DNA of 64,000 bases. It comes from an uncultured Candidatus Melainabacteria bacterium (GTDB lineage Bacteria; Cyanobacteriota; Vampirovibrionia; Gastranaerophilales; Gastranaerophilaceae). The first letter of the stretch is position 1, and each line of letters starts with the position of its first letter. Positions 53,916-62,378 of this stretch are shown piece after piece. Under the pieces are notes generated by a model that saw only the letters and a program-made list of their open reading frames with translations, did not search any database and had not been told where the DNA came from. The stretch is taken from positions 135,558 through 199,557 of the forward strand of contig CAKUZI010000003.1 of NCBI GenBank assembly GCA_934717855.1, in the 5' to 3' direction. The position numbers and the translations under genes were made by a program.

Positions 53916-53943
53916 GGATTTATCCAGATACATCCTTAGTTTC

Positions 53944-54765
53944 TTAGTAATCGAATAATTCCTTTAACACAACTTTTAATTCCATGTAATAACCATCTTT
54001 CAACAAATCATAAAACTGTTTTGTTACGTTTGGTGCTATTGCTTCAACCCATTCTTTATCAAGGTAAAGTCCCTCAACTAATCTTGCAAATAATTCGCAA
54101 GGTTTTTCATAATACTTTTTATATTTGTTAATTCTTGCAGAAATTCGGGATTGTTTTTTTTGATAAGAATGAAGCCTTATATAAGCGACAAAAGCGGTTG
54201 GCATGTCTGTAAAATCTTTTTCAATATTATCAATTGAAAAAAGTTTTGTTGATTTTTTGAAAAATCCACCTTCAATTAAACGAACTCTGTCGTATTTTAA
54301 TAAGTAGCGAGCATTGGAGCGTTTTATGTAGCGATCAAATTCTTTAAATTTTTTAGAGCGCTGAAATTTGGGATAATAATTTTTTATAATAGTTTCTTGT
54401 TCTTTGATTTTTTGTTTCACTCTGTCTTTGTGCTCATATAGCCTTATGCAAAGAGAGTTGTTGTCTACAAAATTTGTAACTTTTATAAGCTCTTCTTGAT
54501 AAATTGGATTGTTAGATTTAAAAATAATTTCTAATGTACCGCCGGTTTTATTCATATCAGGTTCCAGCTTTGAGTGAATATAATGCGTAAATTCGTGTAA
54601 AAGAGTTGGAACTAGTCTGTTTTCAGAAATATTTTTTGAAATATCAATCCTATTATTCAAAAAAAATCCCTGATGACCACGAGCTTTTGTACCTGTGTGG
54701 ACTGTTAAACCAATTGATTTAAAATATTTGATAAGTTTTTGGGCTTCCATAAAAAAATTATACAT
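53944..54765 (-). CDS. Putative HExxH zinc metallopeptidase-like protein
   Basis: The 273-residue protein has a gluzincin-type HEFTH in LLHEFTHYIHSKLEPD at about 52-67, which would coordinate zinc and hold the catalytic Glu. No third ligand is recognised with confidence; the E/H-rich stretch around 200-230 includes KPCELFARLVEG, and its Glu could be the third ligand as in SprT-like proteins. The rest is Lys/Arg/Tyr-rich. There is no signal peptide. The start is uncertain: ATGs at 54765 and 54750 both lack a good ribosome site. The family is not identified. Confidence 0.65.
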   Translation of the reverse strand: MYNFFMEAQKLIKYFKSIGLTVHTGTKARGHQGFFLNNRIDISKNISENRLVPTLLHEFTHYIHSKLEPDMNKTGGTLEIIFKSNNPIYQEELIKVTNFVDNNSLCIRLYEHKDRVKQKIKEQETIIKNYYPKFQRSKKFKEFDRYIKRSNARYLLKYDRVRLIEGGFFKKSTKLFSIDNIEKDFTDMPTAFVAYIRLHSYQKKQSRISARINKYKKYYEKPCELFARLVEGLYLDKEWVEAIAPNVTKQFYDLLKDGYYMELKVVLKELFDY

Positions 54766-54919
54766 AAAAATATGTTTTAATGGATAAATTCAAAAATATC
54801 GTTTGTTACAAAAATGTAACAAAATTGTTCATGTTTTAAAGTTTCTAATTAAAAATGCAGTAGTTAAGAGTAAAGACATGTAAGTTACTAAGACAAATTG
54901 AAAGGAAATCGGTACTAAA

Positions 54920-56719
54920 ATGGGATTGGCAGCTTCACAAGCAAGATTTTTAGCCATAACATCAAGAAAGATGAACTGTGAATTTGAATCAATGCAAATT
55001 GCACAGCAAAAACTTTCTGTTACCCGTGAACAACAAGCGGCTGCTCAGGATTATCAAGATTCTTTGAGCGCAACTAAGCTTGTTTGGGATGCAGATAACA
55101 AGTGTGATGGTACCGGTGATATTTATAACTTGTCTTATGGATTGCTAATGACTCCATCTGCATTAAACGAATATGATCCTTATTTAATTACGGATACAAA
55201 AGGTAGAATTGTTTTGGACAATAGTATGTTTAAAGCTGCAGTCGCTGCAAACGTTATAAATTCAGACGGTTCTCCAAACGGTACTTTCTATGTAGGGAAG
55301 TCAGATTCTACAAATGATGGTTCTCGTAATGCATTTTTATACCAATTAGGGGTTCAAAATATGGCAGATTCTTCTGTAATTGATTCTGTCAAAAACTTAG
55401 GAGATGGTGGTTATTCTTCAAAAGCCGGACTTGGCGGTGAAATTCTTGATAAAACAATTGCAGGAATAATGTCTACCAACCAATTTATAAATTACATGAA
55501 AACTGCAACATATAATGCCGACACTAAGGATGGAGCAATTGCTGGCACTAATGGAATTAGTACAACATCTAAGGTTTATACTAAAAACAACAATTCAATT
55601 ACGTTCAAAAAGGATGATCCTGTTTATGGATTAAATATTGCTTATTTGTTTATGGACTATACAGTTGATTCAGATGGAAAAGTTACAGTTCCGGATGGAA
55701 GTTTTGAAAAGACATTCTGTACAACAACAACTCCTAACGACAAAGAAGATAGTGGAAAATTAATTGTTTCCAAAAATGGTCAGGCTTTAGGTTATGACGA
55801 AATAAAAAAATTAACTCTTGGAGACTTTTTGAGTGGAAAATACACATTGACAGGTGTAATGGATGCTAAAACAATGTCTACAAAATCTATTGCCGTATTA
55901 GAAGCAATGGCAAAATTGTTAGGTATGGGGGCTTCAGGTACAAATGTTAAAGGCTTGAACGTTAGTGATCAAACTTCAACAGCGTTAACTCAAGCATATC
56001 AATTTTCATTGTTACAATTGAATACAAATTATGCGAAATCTGTTCTCCCATTCGGTGGTAACGGAAAACGTGTTTCAAACACAATTTCCGGTGCAAATGA
56101 AACAAATGGAATAGCTTCATCAGGTGATAAATATTCATCTGTAAGTTTAACAAATATGTTAAAATCATTCTTGACAAATTTTGCAATAGCTCTTGACGGT
56201 TACGATTCTGGTTTTAGTGTAGATAAAGAATCTACCAAAAACAGCAAATATGTAACAGATGATTTGACATATAGCTTTGCATTGAAAAATGAGACTGGAA
56301 TTGTTCGACAAGATGCATTAAATGCTGATTTTTATAATATGTTATATAACCAATTATGTATGAATGGTGCTTGTACAGATGAAACAATTAGAGAAAAAGT
56401 TACAGACCAAAGTTATTTGTCTCATGCATTGAAAAACGGTCAATTATTTGTTTCAATGCTGAATACTGATGGTTATTTCTATCAAGGACATTATACTTCA
56501 ACGGCGCATATTGCAGAAGTTACAGATGATGATGCAATAGCTCAAGCTGAAGCAGAATATAACCTTAAAAAATCAAAATTGAATTATAAAGAACAAACTC
56601 TTGAACTAAAGATGAAAAATATTGATACTGAATTGTCTGCGTTGACTACAGAGTATGATACGGTAAAAAACTTGATTAGTAAGAATGTAGAAAAAGTATT
56701 CACAATGTTTAGCACTTAG
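54920..56719 (+). CDS. Axial-protein-like extracellular protein of unknown function
   Basis: The 599-residue protein has no signal peptide. Its first 50 residues form a Gln-rich helix (MGLAASQARFLAITSRKMNC, then QKLSVTREQQAA). The middle is a Thr/Ser/Asp/Gly-rich beta-type region of about 450 residues. The final 60 residues are a heptad helix (KLNYKEQTLELKMKNIDTEL, then TEYDTVKNLISKNVEKVF). Helical ends flanking a variable domain, without a signal, is the layout of flagellar/type III axial proteins. It has an AAAGGAAATC site. No flagellar genes surround it, except an FlhA-like protein 4 kb downstream. The function is inferred only from shape. Confidence 0.6.
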   Translation: MGLAASQARFLAITSRKMNCEFESMQIAQQKLSVTREQQAAAQDYQDSLSATKLVWDADNKCDGTGDIYNLSYGLLMTPSALNEYDPYLITDTKGRIVLDNSMFKAAVAANVINSDGSPNGTFYVGKSDSTNDGSRNAFLYQLGVQNMADSSVIDSVKNLGDGGYSSKAGLGGEILDKTIAGIMSTNQFINYMKTATYNADTKDGAIAGTNGISTTSKVYTKNNNSITFKKDDPVYGLNIAYLFMDYTVDSDGKVTVPDGSFEKTFCTTTTPNDKEDSGKLIVSKNGQALGYDEIKKLTLGDFLSGKYTLTGVMDAKTMSTKSIAVLEAMAKLLGMGASGTNVKGLNVSDQTSTALTQAYQFSLLQLNTNYAKSVLPFGGNGKRVSNTISGANETNGIASSGDKYSSVSLTNMLKSFLTNFAIALDGYDSGFSVDKESTKNSKYVTDDLTYSFALKNETGIVRQDALNADFYNMLYNQLCMNGACTDETIREKVTDQSYLSHALKNGQLFVSMLNTDGYFYQGHYTSTAHIAEVTDDDAIAQAEAEYNLKKSKLNYKEQTLELKMKNIDTELSALTTEYDTVKNLISKNVEKVFTMFST

Positions 56720-56752
56720 TAAAAAATCATTTCTTTAAAAAGATGTTTAATG

Positions 56753-56758
56753 TATAAT
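56753..56758 (+). promoter_or_regulatory. -10 box placing a start site at the rsmI ATG
   Basis: A consensus TATAAT ends 6 bases before the rsmI ATG (56765), and no ribosome site lies in between. A transcript from it would start at or next to the ATG, so rsmI may be leaderless. The -35 region is weak. Confidence 0.4.
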
Positions 56759-56764
56759 TAAGCT

Positions 56765-57574
56765 ATGAAAGAATACGATTTTTACATAGTTCCAACTCCA
56801 ATTGGAAATTTGGGGGATATAACTTTGCGAGCAATCGAAACATTAAAAAATGTTGATATAATTGCCTGCGAAGACATGAGAGTAACCCAAAAACTTCTTA
56901 ATCATTACGATATAAGGACAAAGTGTGTCTCATATCATAAATTTAACGAGAAAGAGCGCGTAGACTATTTTCTTGAATTGTTGAATAGCGGTAAAAAAAT
57001 TGCGCTTGTTTCAGATGCCGGAACTCCATTGTTTTGTGATCCAGGGGCTGTGATTGTAAAAGAATTACGACAAAACGGTTATTCTGTAACTTCTCTTGCC
57101 GGAGCTAATGCAGTTGCTACATTTTTGTCGCAAGTTCCAAGAGAGGGAGAAGATTTTGCGTTTGTTGGATTTTTGCCAAAGACAAAATCACAAATAGAAA
57201 ATCTTTTAAAAATTTATAAAACAACGGATATGGCATTTTATGATTCCCCAAACAGAATTTTGAATACATTGGAAATTATTAAAGAAGTTCGTCCAAATTC
57301 AAAAGTTGCAATAGGTAGAGAATTAACAAAGGTTTTTGAAGAAATTGTTATAGATGATACGGAAAAAGTTATTGAATATTTTAAAAACAATGTTTTGAAA
57401 GGTGAAATCGTAGGACTTGTTTTTAGAGAAAATTTGAATTGTAACGACATTGACATCGATGAAAAAATCGCTGTTCTGAAAAAGAAAGGGTTTAAAGATA
57501 AAGATATATCGGTAATTTTAGCTGAATTATATAAGTTAAACAAAAATGATATATATAAAAGATGTTTATTGTAA
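56765..57574 (+). CDS. rsmI: 16S rRNA (cytidine-1402-2'-O)-methyltransferase
   Basis: This SAM-dependent enzyme 2'-O-methylates C1402 of 16S rRNA. The 269-residue protein shows PTPIGNLGDITLRAIETL, ACEDMRVTQKLL, SDAGTPLFCDPG, the SLAGANAVATFLSQVP stretch and FYDSPNRILNTL, all RsmI signatures. Length is normal (about 270-290). It appears to be translated without a Shine-Dalgarno site. Confidence 0.95.
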   Translation: MKEYDFYIVPTPIGNLGDITLRAIETLKNVDIIACEDMRVTQKLLNHYDIRTKCVSYHKFNEKERVDYFLELLNSGKKIALVSDAGTPLFCDPGAVIVKELRQNGYSVTSLAGANAVATFLSQVPREGEDFAFVGFLPKTKSQIENLLKIYKTTDMAFYDSPNRILNTLEIIKEVRPNSKVAIGRELTKVFEEIVIDDTEKVIEYFKNNVLKGEIVGLVFRENLNCNDIDIDEKIAVLKKKGFKDKDISVILAELYKLNKNDIYKRCLL

Positions 57575-57653
57575 TTTACATATTTCACTTTTTTAAATTT
57601 ATGTTATAATATTTTTAGGATAGTTAGTTTGAAGTTTTTAAGGTAGAGATTTT

Positions 57654-59597
57654 TTGAATAATAAAAAATATATATTTTTAATATCCCTGTTGTTGGTTAT
57701 AACATGCCCATTACAAAGTTTTGCAAAGGGCGGTTTTTGGGATGACACAAATGAGGGTGAGCTTCAAACTCCGACAGCAACTCAAACTTCATACGATTCT
57801 GCTCCGATGACTTCAGCTTCTGTTAGTACTACAAGTTCTACCGAAAAAAGAAAAATTAAAAACATTGAGTTTGTTGGGAATAATGTTATAGACAAATCTT
57901 TGCTATTACAACAAATGAAACTTCAAGCCGGAGATACCTATAGTAGAGAGCTTGTTCAACGAGATCTTAAAGCTATTTACGGGATGGGATATTTTACAGA
58001 AAATATGCGTGCAATCCCTGTAAATAATTCAGATGGTACTATAACCTTAAAAATTGTTGTGACAGAAAATGCTCCTGTAACTGATTTTACAATTGAGGGA
58101 AATACAGTTATTTCTACGGATGAAATTTTGTCATATCTTCTACCTATGAAAGGGAAACCTCAAAATATTGGCGATTTGAATGAGGCTATTGCAAAAATTC
58201 AAGATTGTTACAGTGCAAAAGGTTATATTTTAGCGAGAATTGAATCTGTTTCGGATGATCCGGATGGTACTGTTAATATCAACATTAAAGAGGGTAAAAT
58301 TAACAGAATTTTGATTTCTGGTAATGAAAAAACAAAAGATTATGTTATCGAAAGAAATGTTTTAACAGAGCCGGGGCAGGTTTATAATGAAAACTTGTTA
58401 AAGGAAGATTTAATTCGCTTGTATGCGACACAGGCTTTCAAAGATGTAACAAGAGAAATTGAACCGACTGACGAACCTGATAAATACGATATTACTATTA
58501 ATATTGAAGAACAAAGAACCGCAAGTATTTCCGTTGGTGGTGGTATTGACTCTGTTACCGGTGTTTTTGGGTCTGTAGGTATTGCAGATAACAACTTTAT
58601 GGGAAGAAATGAAAGAATTTCCCTTAATGGTATTGCTGGTACAGGTGTTATCTTGAATGACTCCTCTATCAAACGTCGTATGAATTTGCAAGCTGAATTG
58701 AGCTATTTTAAACCATATTTTTACAATGCAGATACATCTTTGATGAGCAAAATTTTCTACAGAGATTTTGGTTCTTACCAAGTTCCTCTTGCGATAGAAA
58801 GAAGAATTGGAGCAGAAGCTACTGTAGCTCACCGTATGAAGTTTAATAAACGAGTTACTGGTACATTCTCTTTAGGAGTTGAAAATATTAATGTATCAGA
58901 AGGTGACGGAAATAAAATTGCCGGCATGTATTCAAGATACAATATCCCGATTTCAGAACGTGCAAGACAGTTGGATGGCGGATTGTTCTTATCTTTAAGT
59001 CCGGCACTTTTGTATGATACAAGAGACAGTGCTACAGTTACCAGAAAAGGTACTATGGCAAGTTTAAGGTTTGATGAAGAATTTGGATTAGATGGATTTG
59101 ATAAAACTCATGGTAAGTTGACCGGTATGGTTAAACAATATATCCCGGTTGGTAAAAAGTCATCTTTGTCATTTACGGCTAAAGGTGGTGGAAAAATCCA
59201 TGGTGATAATATGCCGGAAGTTATGGCTTATCGTTTAGGTGGGCCTTACACTATCAGAGGTTTCAAGATGAGTGGTGTTGGTACCGGTGATGCATTTATT
59301 ATGGGTAGTGCAGAATTTGCAACTCCTATTCCATTTTTGGATAGAACAAGAATTAATTTCTTAAACAATTTGAGATTTACGGTTTGGGCTGATGCAGGTA
59401 AAGTTTTCGGTCCTACCATTACGGATACAATATACGACAGACCGCTTTATGCAGTGTCCGCCGGTGTCGGCTTGAAGCTTTATGTTCCGGGTATGGGACC
59501 ATTGTCTATCGATTACGGTATTCCAATTACAAATCCGGGTAGTAACGGTAACAAAAACGGTTACTTTACTTTTGGTGTAGGCGATATAATGTATTAA
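57654..59597 (+). CDS. bamA: Outer-membrane assembly protein, BamA/Omp85 family
   Basis: This beta-barrel protein inserts other outer-membrane proteins. The 647-residue protein starts at TTG with an AGGTAGAG site 7 bases upstream. A signal peptide (about 1-25) is followed by three POTRA-like repeats: IKNIEFVGNNVIDKSLL at about 65, VTDFTIEGNTVISTDEIL near 145 and INRILISGNEKTKDYVI near 220. The C-terminal 16-strand barrel follows, with the conserved loop motif YTIRGFKMSG and a final PLSIDYGIPI segment. Three POTRA domains, rather than five, match cyanobacterial Omp85. It is followed by skp, 15 bases away. Confidence 0.93.
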   Translation: MNNKKYIFLISLLLVITCPLQSFAKGGFWDDTNEGELQTPTATQTSYDSAPMTSASVSTTSSTEKRKIKNIEFVGNNVIDKSLLLQQMKLQAGDTYSRELVQRDLKAIYGMGYFTENMRAIPVNNSDGTITLKIVVTENAPVTDFTIEGNTVISTDEILSYLLPMKGKPQNIGDLNEAIAKIQDCYSAKGYILARIESVSDDPDGTVNINIKEGKINRILISGNEKTKDYVIERNVLTEPGQVYNENLLKEDLIRLYATQAFKDVTREIEPTDEPDKYDITINIEEQRTASISVGGGIDSVTGVFGSVGIADNNFMGRNERISLNGIAGTGVILNDSSIKRRMNLQAELSYFKPYFYNADTSLMSKIFYRDFGSYQVPLAIERRIGAEATVAHRMKFNKRVTGTFSLGVENINVSEGDGNKIAGMYSRYNIPISERARQLDGGLFLSLSPALLYDTRDSATVTRKGTMASLRFDEEFGLDGFDKTHGKLTGMVKQYIPVGKKSSLSFTAKGGGKIHGDNMPEVMAYRLGGPYTIRGFKMSGVGTGDAFIMGSAEFATPIPFLDRTRINFLNNLRFTVWADAGKVFGPTITDTIYDRPLYAVSAGVGLKLYVPGMGPLSIDYGIPITNPGSNGNKNGYFTFGVGDIMY

Positions 59598-59612
59598 TAT
59601 TGGAGGTATAAA

Positions 59613-60071
59613 ATGAAAAGAATTAAATTAGCAGGTTTGTTAATGGCTGCAGGTTTACTTTTAGCTCTTGGAAATCAGGCAAACGCAGCAGGTGTCGGCT
59701 ATATTGATTATCAAAAAGTTCAAGAAGCTTTTCCTTTTGCTCAACAAGCAGTAAAAGAAATTGATGCAAAAGCTTTGGAAATGCAACAATATATGGTTGA
59801 TAAAGAAAAACAATATAAAGCTCTTGATACACCTTTGAAAAAACAAAACTTTGAAGATCAAACAGCAAGAGAATTCAAGCTAAAACAAGATGCTTACATG
59901 AGATTGAAATCTGATAAAGAAGAACAAATTTACAACAAAATCCAAGCAGCAACAAAACAAGTTTTGGTTGAACAAAGACTTGATGCAATCGTTGATTACA
60001 GAGTAATTTTTGTTGGTGGTGTAGATATTTCTGACTTGGTTATTCAAAAATTGAAAAGCGGTAATTTTTAA
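59613..60071 (+). CDS. Periplasmic chaperone, Skp/OmpH family
   Basis: The 152-residue protein has a signal peptide cleaved after NANAA (about residue 25), then GVGYIDYQKVQEAFP, typical of OmpH/Skp. A long helical hairpin (about 45-120) is followed by a short C-terminal beta-segment (AIVDYRVIFVGGVDISDLVI). It would hold unfolded outer-membrane proteins on their way to BamA. It is directly downstream of bamA with an AGGAGG-type site (tggaggtat) and is probably co-transcribed. Confidence 0.9.
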   Translation: MKRIKLAGLLMAAGLLLALGNQANAAGVGYIDYQKVQEAFPFAQQAVKEIDAKALEMQQYMVDKEKQYKALDTPLKKQNFEDQTAREFKLKQDAYMRLKSDKEEQIYNKIQAATKQVLVEQRLDAIVDYRVIFVGGVDISDLVIQKLKSGNF

Positions 60072-60084
60072 TTAAGGAGCAATT

Positions 60085-60861
60085 ATGAAATATTCTGAAC
60101 ACGGAGAACAATATCATATCGGTTTGAATGTTGGCGATGTTGGGGAATATGTAATTCTTCCCGGAGATCCTAAACGTTGCGCTAAAATTGCCGAATACTT
60201 TGACGACGCTAAACTTGTTGCAGATAGAAGAGAATATACGACTTACACAGGATTTTTAAACGGTGTAAAAGTTAGTGTTACATCTACTGGGATTGGTGGC
60301 CCGTCTGCTTCTATTGCATTAGAAGAACTTGTTAATGTTGGAGCAAAAACATTTATAAGAGTCGGAACTTGCGGTGGAATTCAAACAGAAGTAAAAGGCG
60401 GAGATATTGTTGTTGCGACAGGTGCAATTCGTATGGAAGGAACTACTAAAGAGTATGCTCCGATTGAGTTTCCGGCTGTAGCTAATTTGGATGTTGTTAA
60501 TGCAATTATTCAAGCATCTGAAAAACTTGGTCACGAATATCATACAGGTGTTGTTCAGTGTAAAGATTCTTTCTATGGTCAGCATAGTCCTGAAAAGATG
60601 CCGGTAAACTACGAATTGATTAACAAATGGGAAGCTTGGAAAAAGATGGGGTGTTTGGCTTCTGAAATGGAATCTGCAGCTTTATTTATTGTAGGAAGCT
60701 TCTTAAGAGTTAAAGTTGGTTCTGTATTTTTGGTTGTTGCAAATCAGGAAAGAGAAAAACTAGGGCTAGAAAATCCTGTAGTTCATGATACTGATGTGGC
60801 TATCAAAACAGCAGTAGAAGCTTTGAAAATCTTAATTGAAAAAGACAAAAATAAGAGGTAA
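60085..60861 (+). CDS. udp: Uridine phosphorylase
   Basis: This nucleoside phosphorylase splits uridine to uracil and ribose-1-phosphate in pyrimidine salvage. The 258-residue protein has [48 protein letters not shown], and the nucleoside-site [15 protein letters not shown]. The NP-1 family signature and SEMESAAL distinguish it from purine enzymes, although some uridine/purine overlap is possible. It starts 14 bases after skp with a TTAAGGAGC site and precedes the FlhA-like gene by 3 bases. Confidence 0.9.
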   Translation: MKYSEHGEQYHIGLNVGDVGEYVILPGDPKRCAKIAEYFDDAKLVADRREYTTYTGFLNGVKVSVTSTGIGGPSASIALEELVNVGAKTFIRVGTCGGIQTEVKGGDIVVATGAIRMEGTTKEYAPIEFPAVANLDVVNAIIQASEKLGHEYHTGVVQCKDSFYGQHSPEKMPVNYELINKWEAWKKMGCLASEMESAALFIVGSFLRVKVGSVFLVVANQEREKLGLENPVVHDTDVAIKTAVEALKILIEKDKNKR

Positions 60862-60863
60862 GA

Positions 60864-62342
60864 ATGTTTAACAAAAAAATGCAGTATGTAATTAAAACTT
60901 GTGCAAGCGATAACACTCAAGAACTTCAAAATTTGCTGAATGAAATGTCAATGAATAATTGGGAATTGTACAGCATGCAAGAGGTTGAGGGTGAAGACGG
61001 ACAAATTTTGTGCAACTGTATTTTTATGCGAGAGTCTGATACCTCCTCAAATGACATTAACGCAGATACAATAAACATTTCTACATTCAAAAGTCAGATG
61101 GAAAAGATGCTTTCTACAGAACAATCTCCTTATGAAGTTTGTCTTGATATTCAGAGTAAAATTAAAGATCAAAAGGCTAAAATTGCAAAAGTTAAAAAAG
61201 AACTTGATGTTGAAGCGCCGGCATCAATAAGCAGAAAAAAATTAAATGATAAGATTTCTGCGGGTTTGAGAGAACTTGAAGATTTGAAAGTTCAACTTGC
61301 AAAGGCTACTTCACCGGATGCAATGTATTCAAAATTGAAAGAAGAAAAATTATCAATCAATTTGAGTGAAGAAATTCTTGGTTATATTGATCCTGATAGC
61401 GAAATTGATGAAGAAGAACTTGTTGCTGAGACTGTAAAAACAAGACTAAAATTAACAGAAAATCTTGGTTATGTTATTCCGAAAATAGTTTTTCAAGATG
61501 ATGAAAACTTAAATCCTTATGAGTTTTCTATCAAAATTCGCGGAATAGATGTTTTTACAGCACCGGTTTATCCGAATTATTTGATGTTTTATGCAGATGA
61601 ATTGCATTTAGATAAAAAAATTAAAGACTCTATTTCTGGAATAGATAAAATAACTGGCAAAAAAGTTCTTTGGATTGAAAAAGATTTAACAAAAGATTTC
61701 TGGCAAAGTGGAATTTCAGGTTCTGAATATATTGCAAAAGCTTTGGAATTTTGTGCAATTAAATATGTTGATGATTTACTTGATTACGCAGAACTAGACA
61801 AATATATTGATGTTGTGAGCAAAACAAATGAGTTTTTGGTTACCAATGTAGTTCCAGATTTTATTTCGCTTTCTGATTTGAGATTTGTTTTAACAAGCTT
61901 GATTAGGGAAGAAATTTCAATTAAAGATATTATAAATATCTTTGAAAAAATTAATGATTTTGCAGAAGATTGTACAAAAGCTGACTTGATAAAGAAAATA
62001 AGATTGACTTTGTCACGTCAGATTAGCAGAAAATATGTAAATGATGATGGCGTTATTCAAGCGTTTGAAATTTCTGAAAAAACTTTGGATAAACTAACTC
62101 CTAGCTTTGAAGAAGATGATGATGCAATAATTCGAATAGATGCAGGTTTTGCAGAAAAATTGGCTGAAAAAGTTACAAAACAAGCTAAACAACTTGAGAT
62201 TGACTCGCCAAAACTTTTTGTACCATTGGAATTAAGACATTTAATATTTACTTTGTTGAGTAATTATTTAAATAATATAGTGGTTTTGTCACATGAAGAA
62301 ATCGGCTGTAACGCAAAAGTTGAAATTATTGCGGAAATATAG
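60864..62342 (+). CDS. Soluble FlhA C-domain-like protein with DUF4177-like N-terminus
   Basis: The 492-residue protein lacks any membrane segment. Residues 6-58 resemble the small DUF4177 domain (YVIKTC and NNWELYSMQEVEGEDG). A coiled coil follows at about 98-150. From about 165 to the end it aligns with the cytoplasmic domain of FlhA/InvA (FHIPEP) export gates: ENLGYVIPKIVF (199-210), NLNPYEFSIKIRGID (215-229), the helical ISLSDLRFVLTSLIREEISI (334-353) and a final VPLELRHL...VVLSHEEIG block (453-481). The N-terminal export channel of FlhA is missing. It is in one operon with udp, so a secretion role is not a given. I rate the fold as likely and the function as unknown. Confidence 0.78.
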   Translation: MFNKKMQYVIKTCASDNTQELQNLLNEMSMNNWELYSMQEVEGEDGQILCNCIFMRESDTSSNDINADTINISTFKSQMEKMLSTEQSPYEVCLDIQSKIKDQKAKIAKVKKELDVEAPASISRKKLNDKISAGLRELEDLKVQLAKATSPDAMYSKLKEEKLSINLSEEILGYIDPDSEIDEEELVAETVKTRLKLTENLGYVIPKIVFQDDENLNPYEFSIKIRGIDVFTAPVYPNYLMFYADELHLDKKIKDSISGIDKITGKKVLWIEKDLTKDFWQSGISGSEYIAKALEFCAIKYVDDLLDYAELDKYIDVVSKTNEFLVTNVVPDFISLSDLRFVLTSLIREEISIKDIINIFEKINDFAEDCTKADLIKKIRLTLSRQISRKYVNDDGVIQAFEISEKTLDKLTPSFEEDDDAIIRIDAGFAEKLAEKVTKQAKQLEIDSPKLFVPLELRHLIFTLLSNYLNNIVVLSHEEIGCNAKVEIIAEI

Positions 62343-62378
62343 CAAAAATTTTTATTCACGAGTTTTAAAATTTATACC

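Larger units (their letters stand above)
53379..53943. repeat. Repeat-rich gene-free spacer
   Basis: This 565-base stretch has no gene. It carries a cattctgaatgattaagcga / ctcagaatgacg inverted pair (about 53403-53500), two 34-base CCTCTCTCC repeats (53517 and 53882), an interrupted gatcgcgc hairpin (53562-53626), an inverted gatcgcgg copy (53652-53677), a C-run near 53717, and short gaaatcaaagatttc and cctccctcaagtggagg hairpins. It is where several dispersed repeat families meet. Confidence 0.8.
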
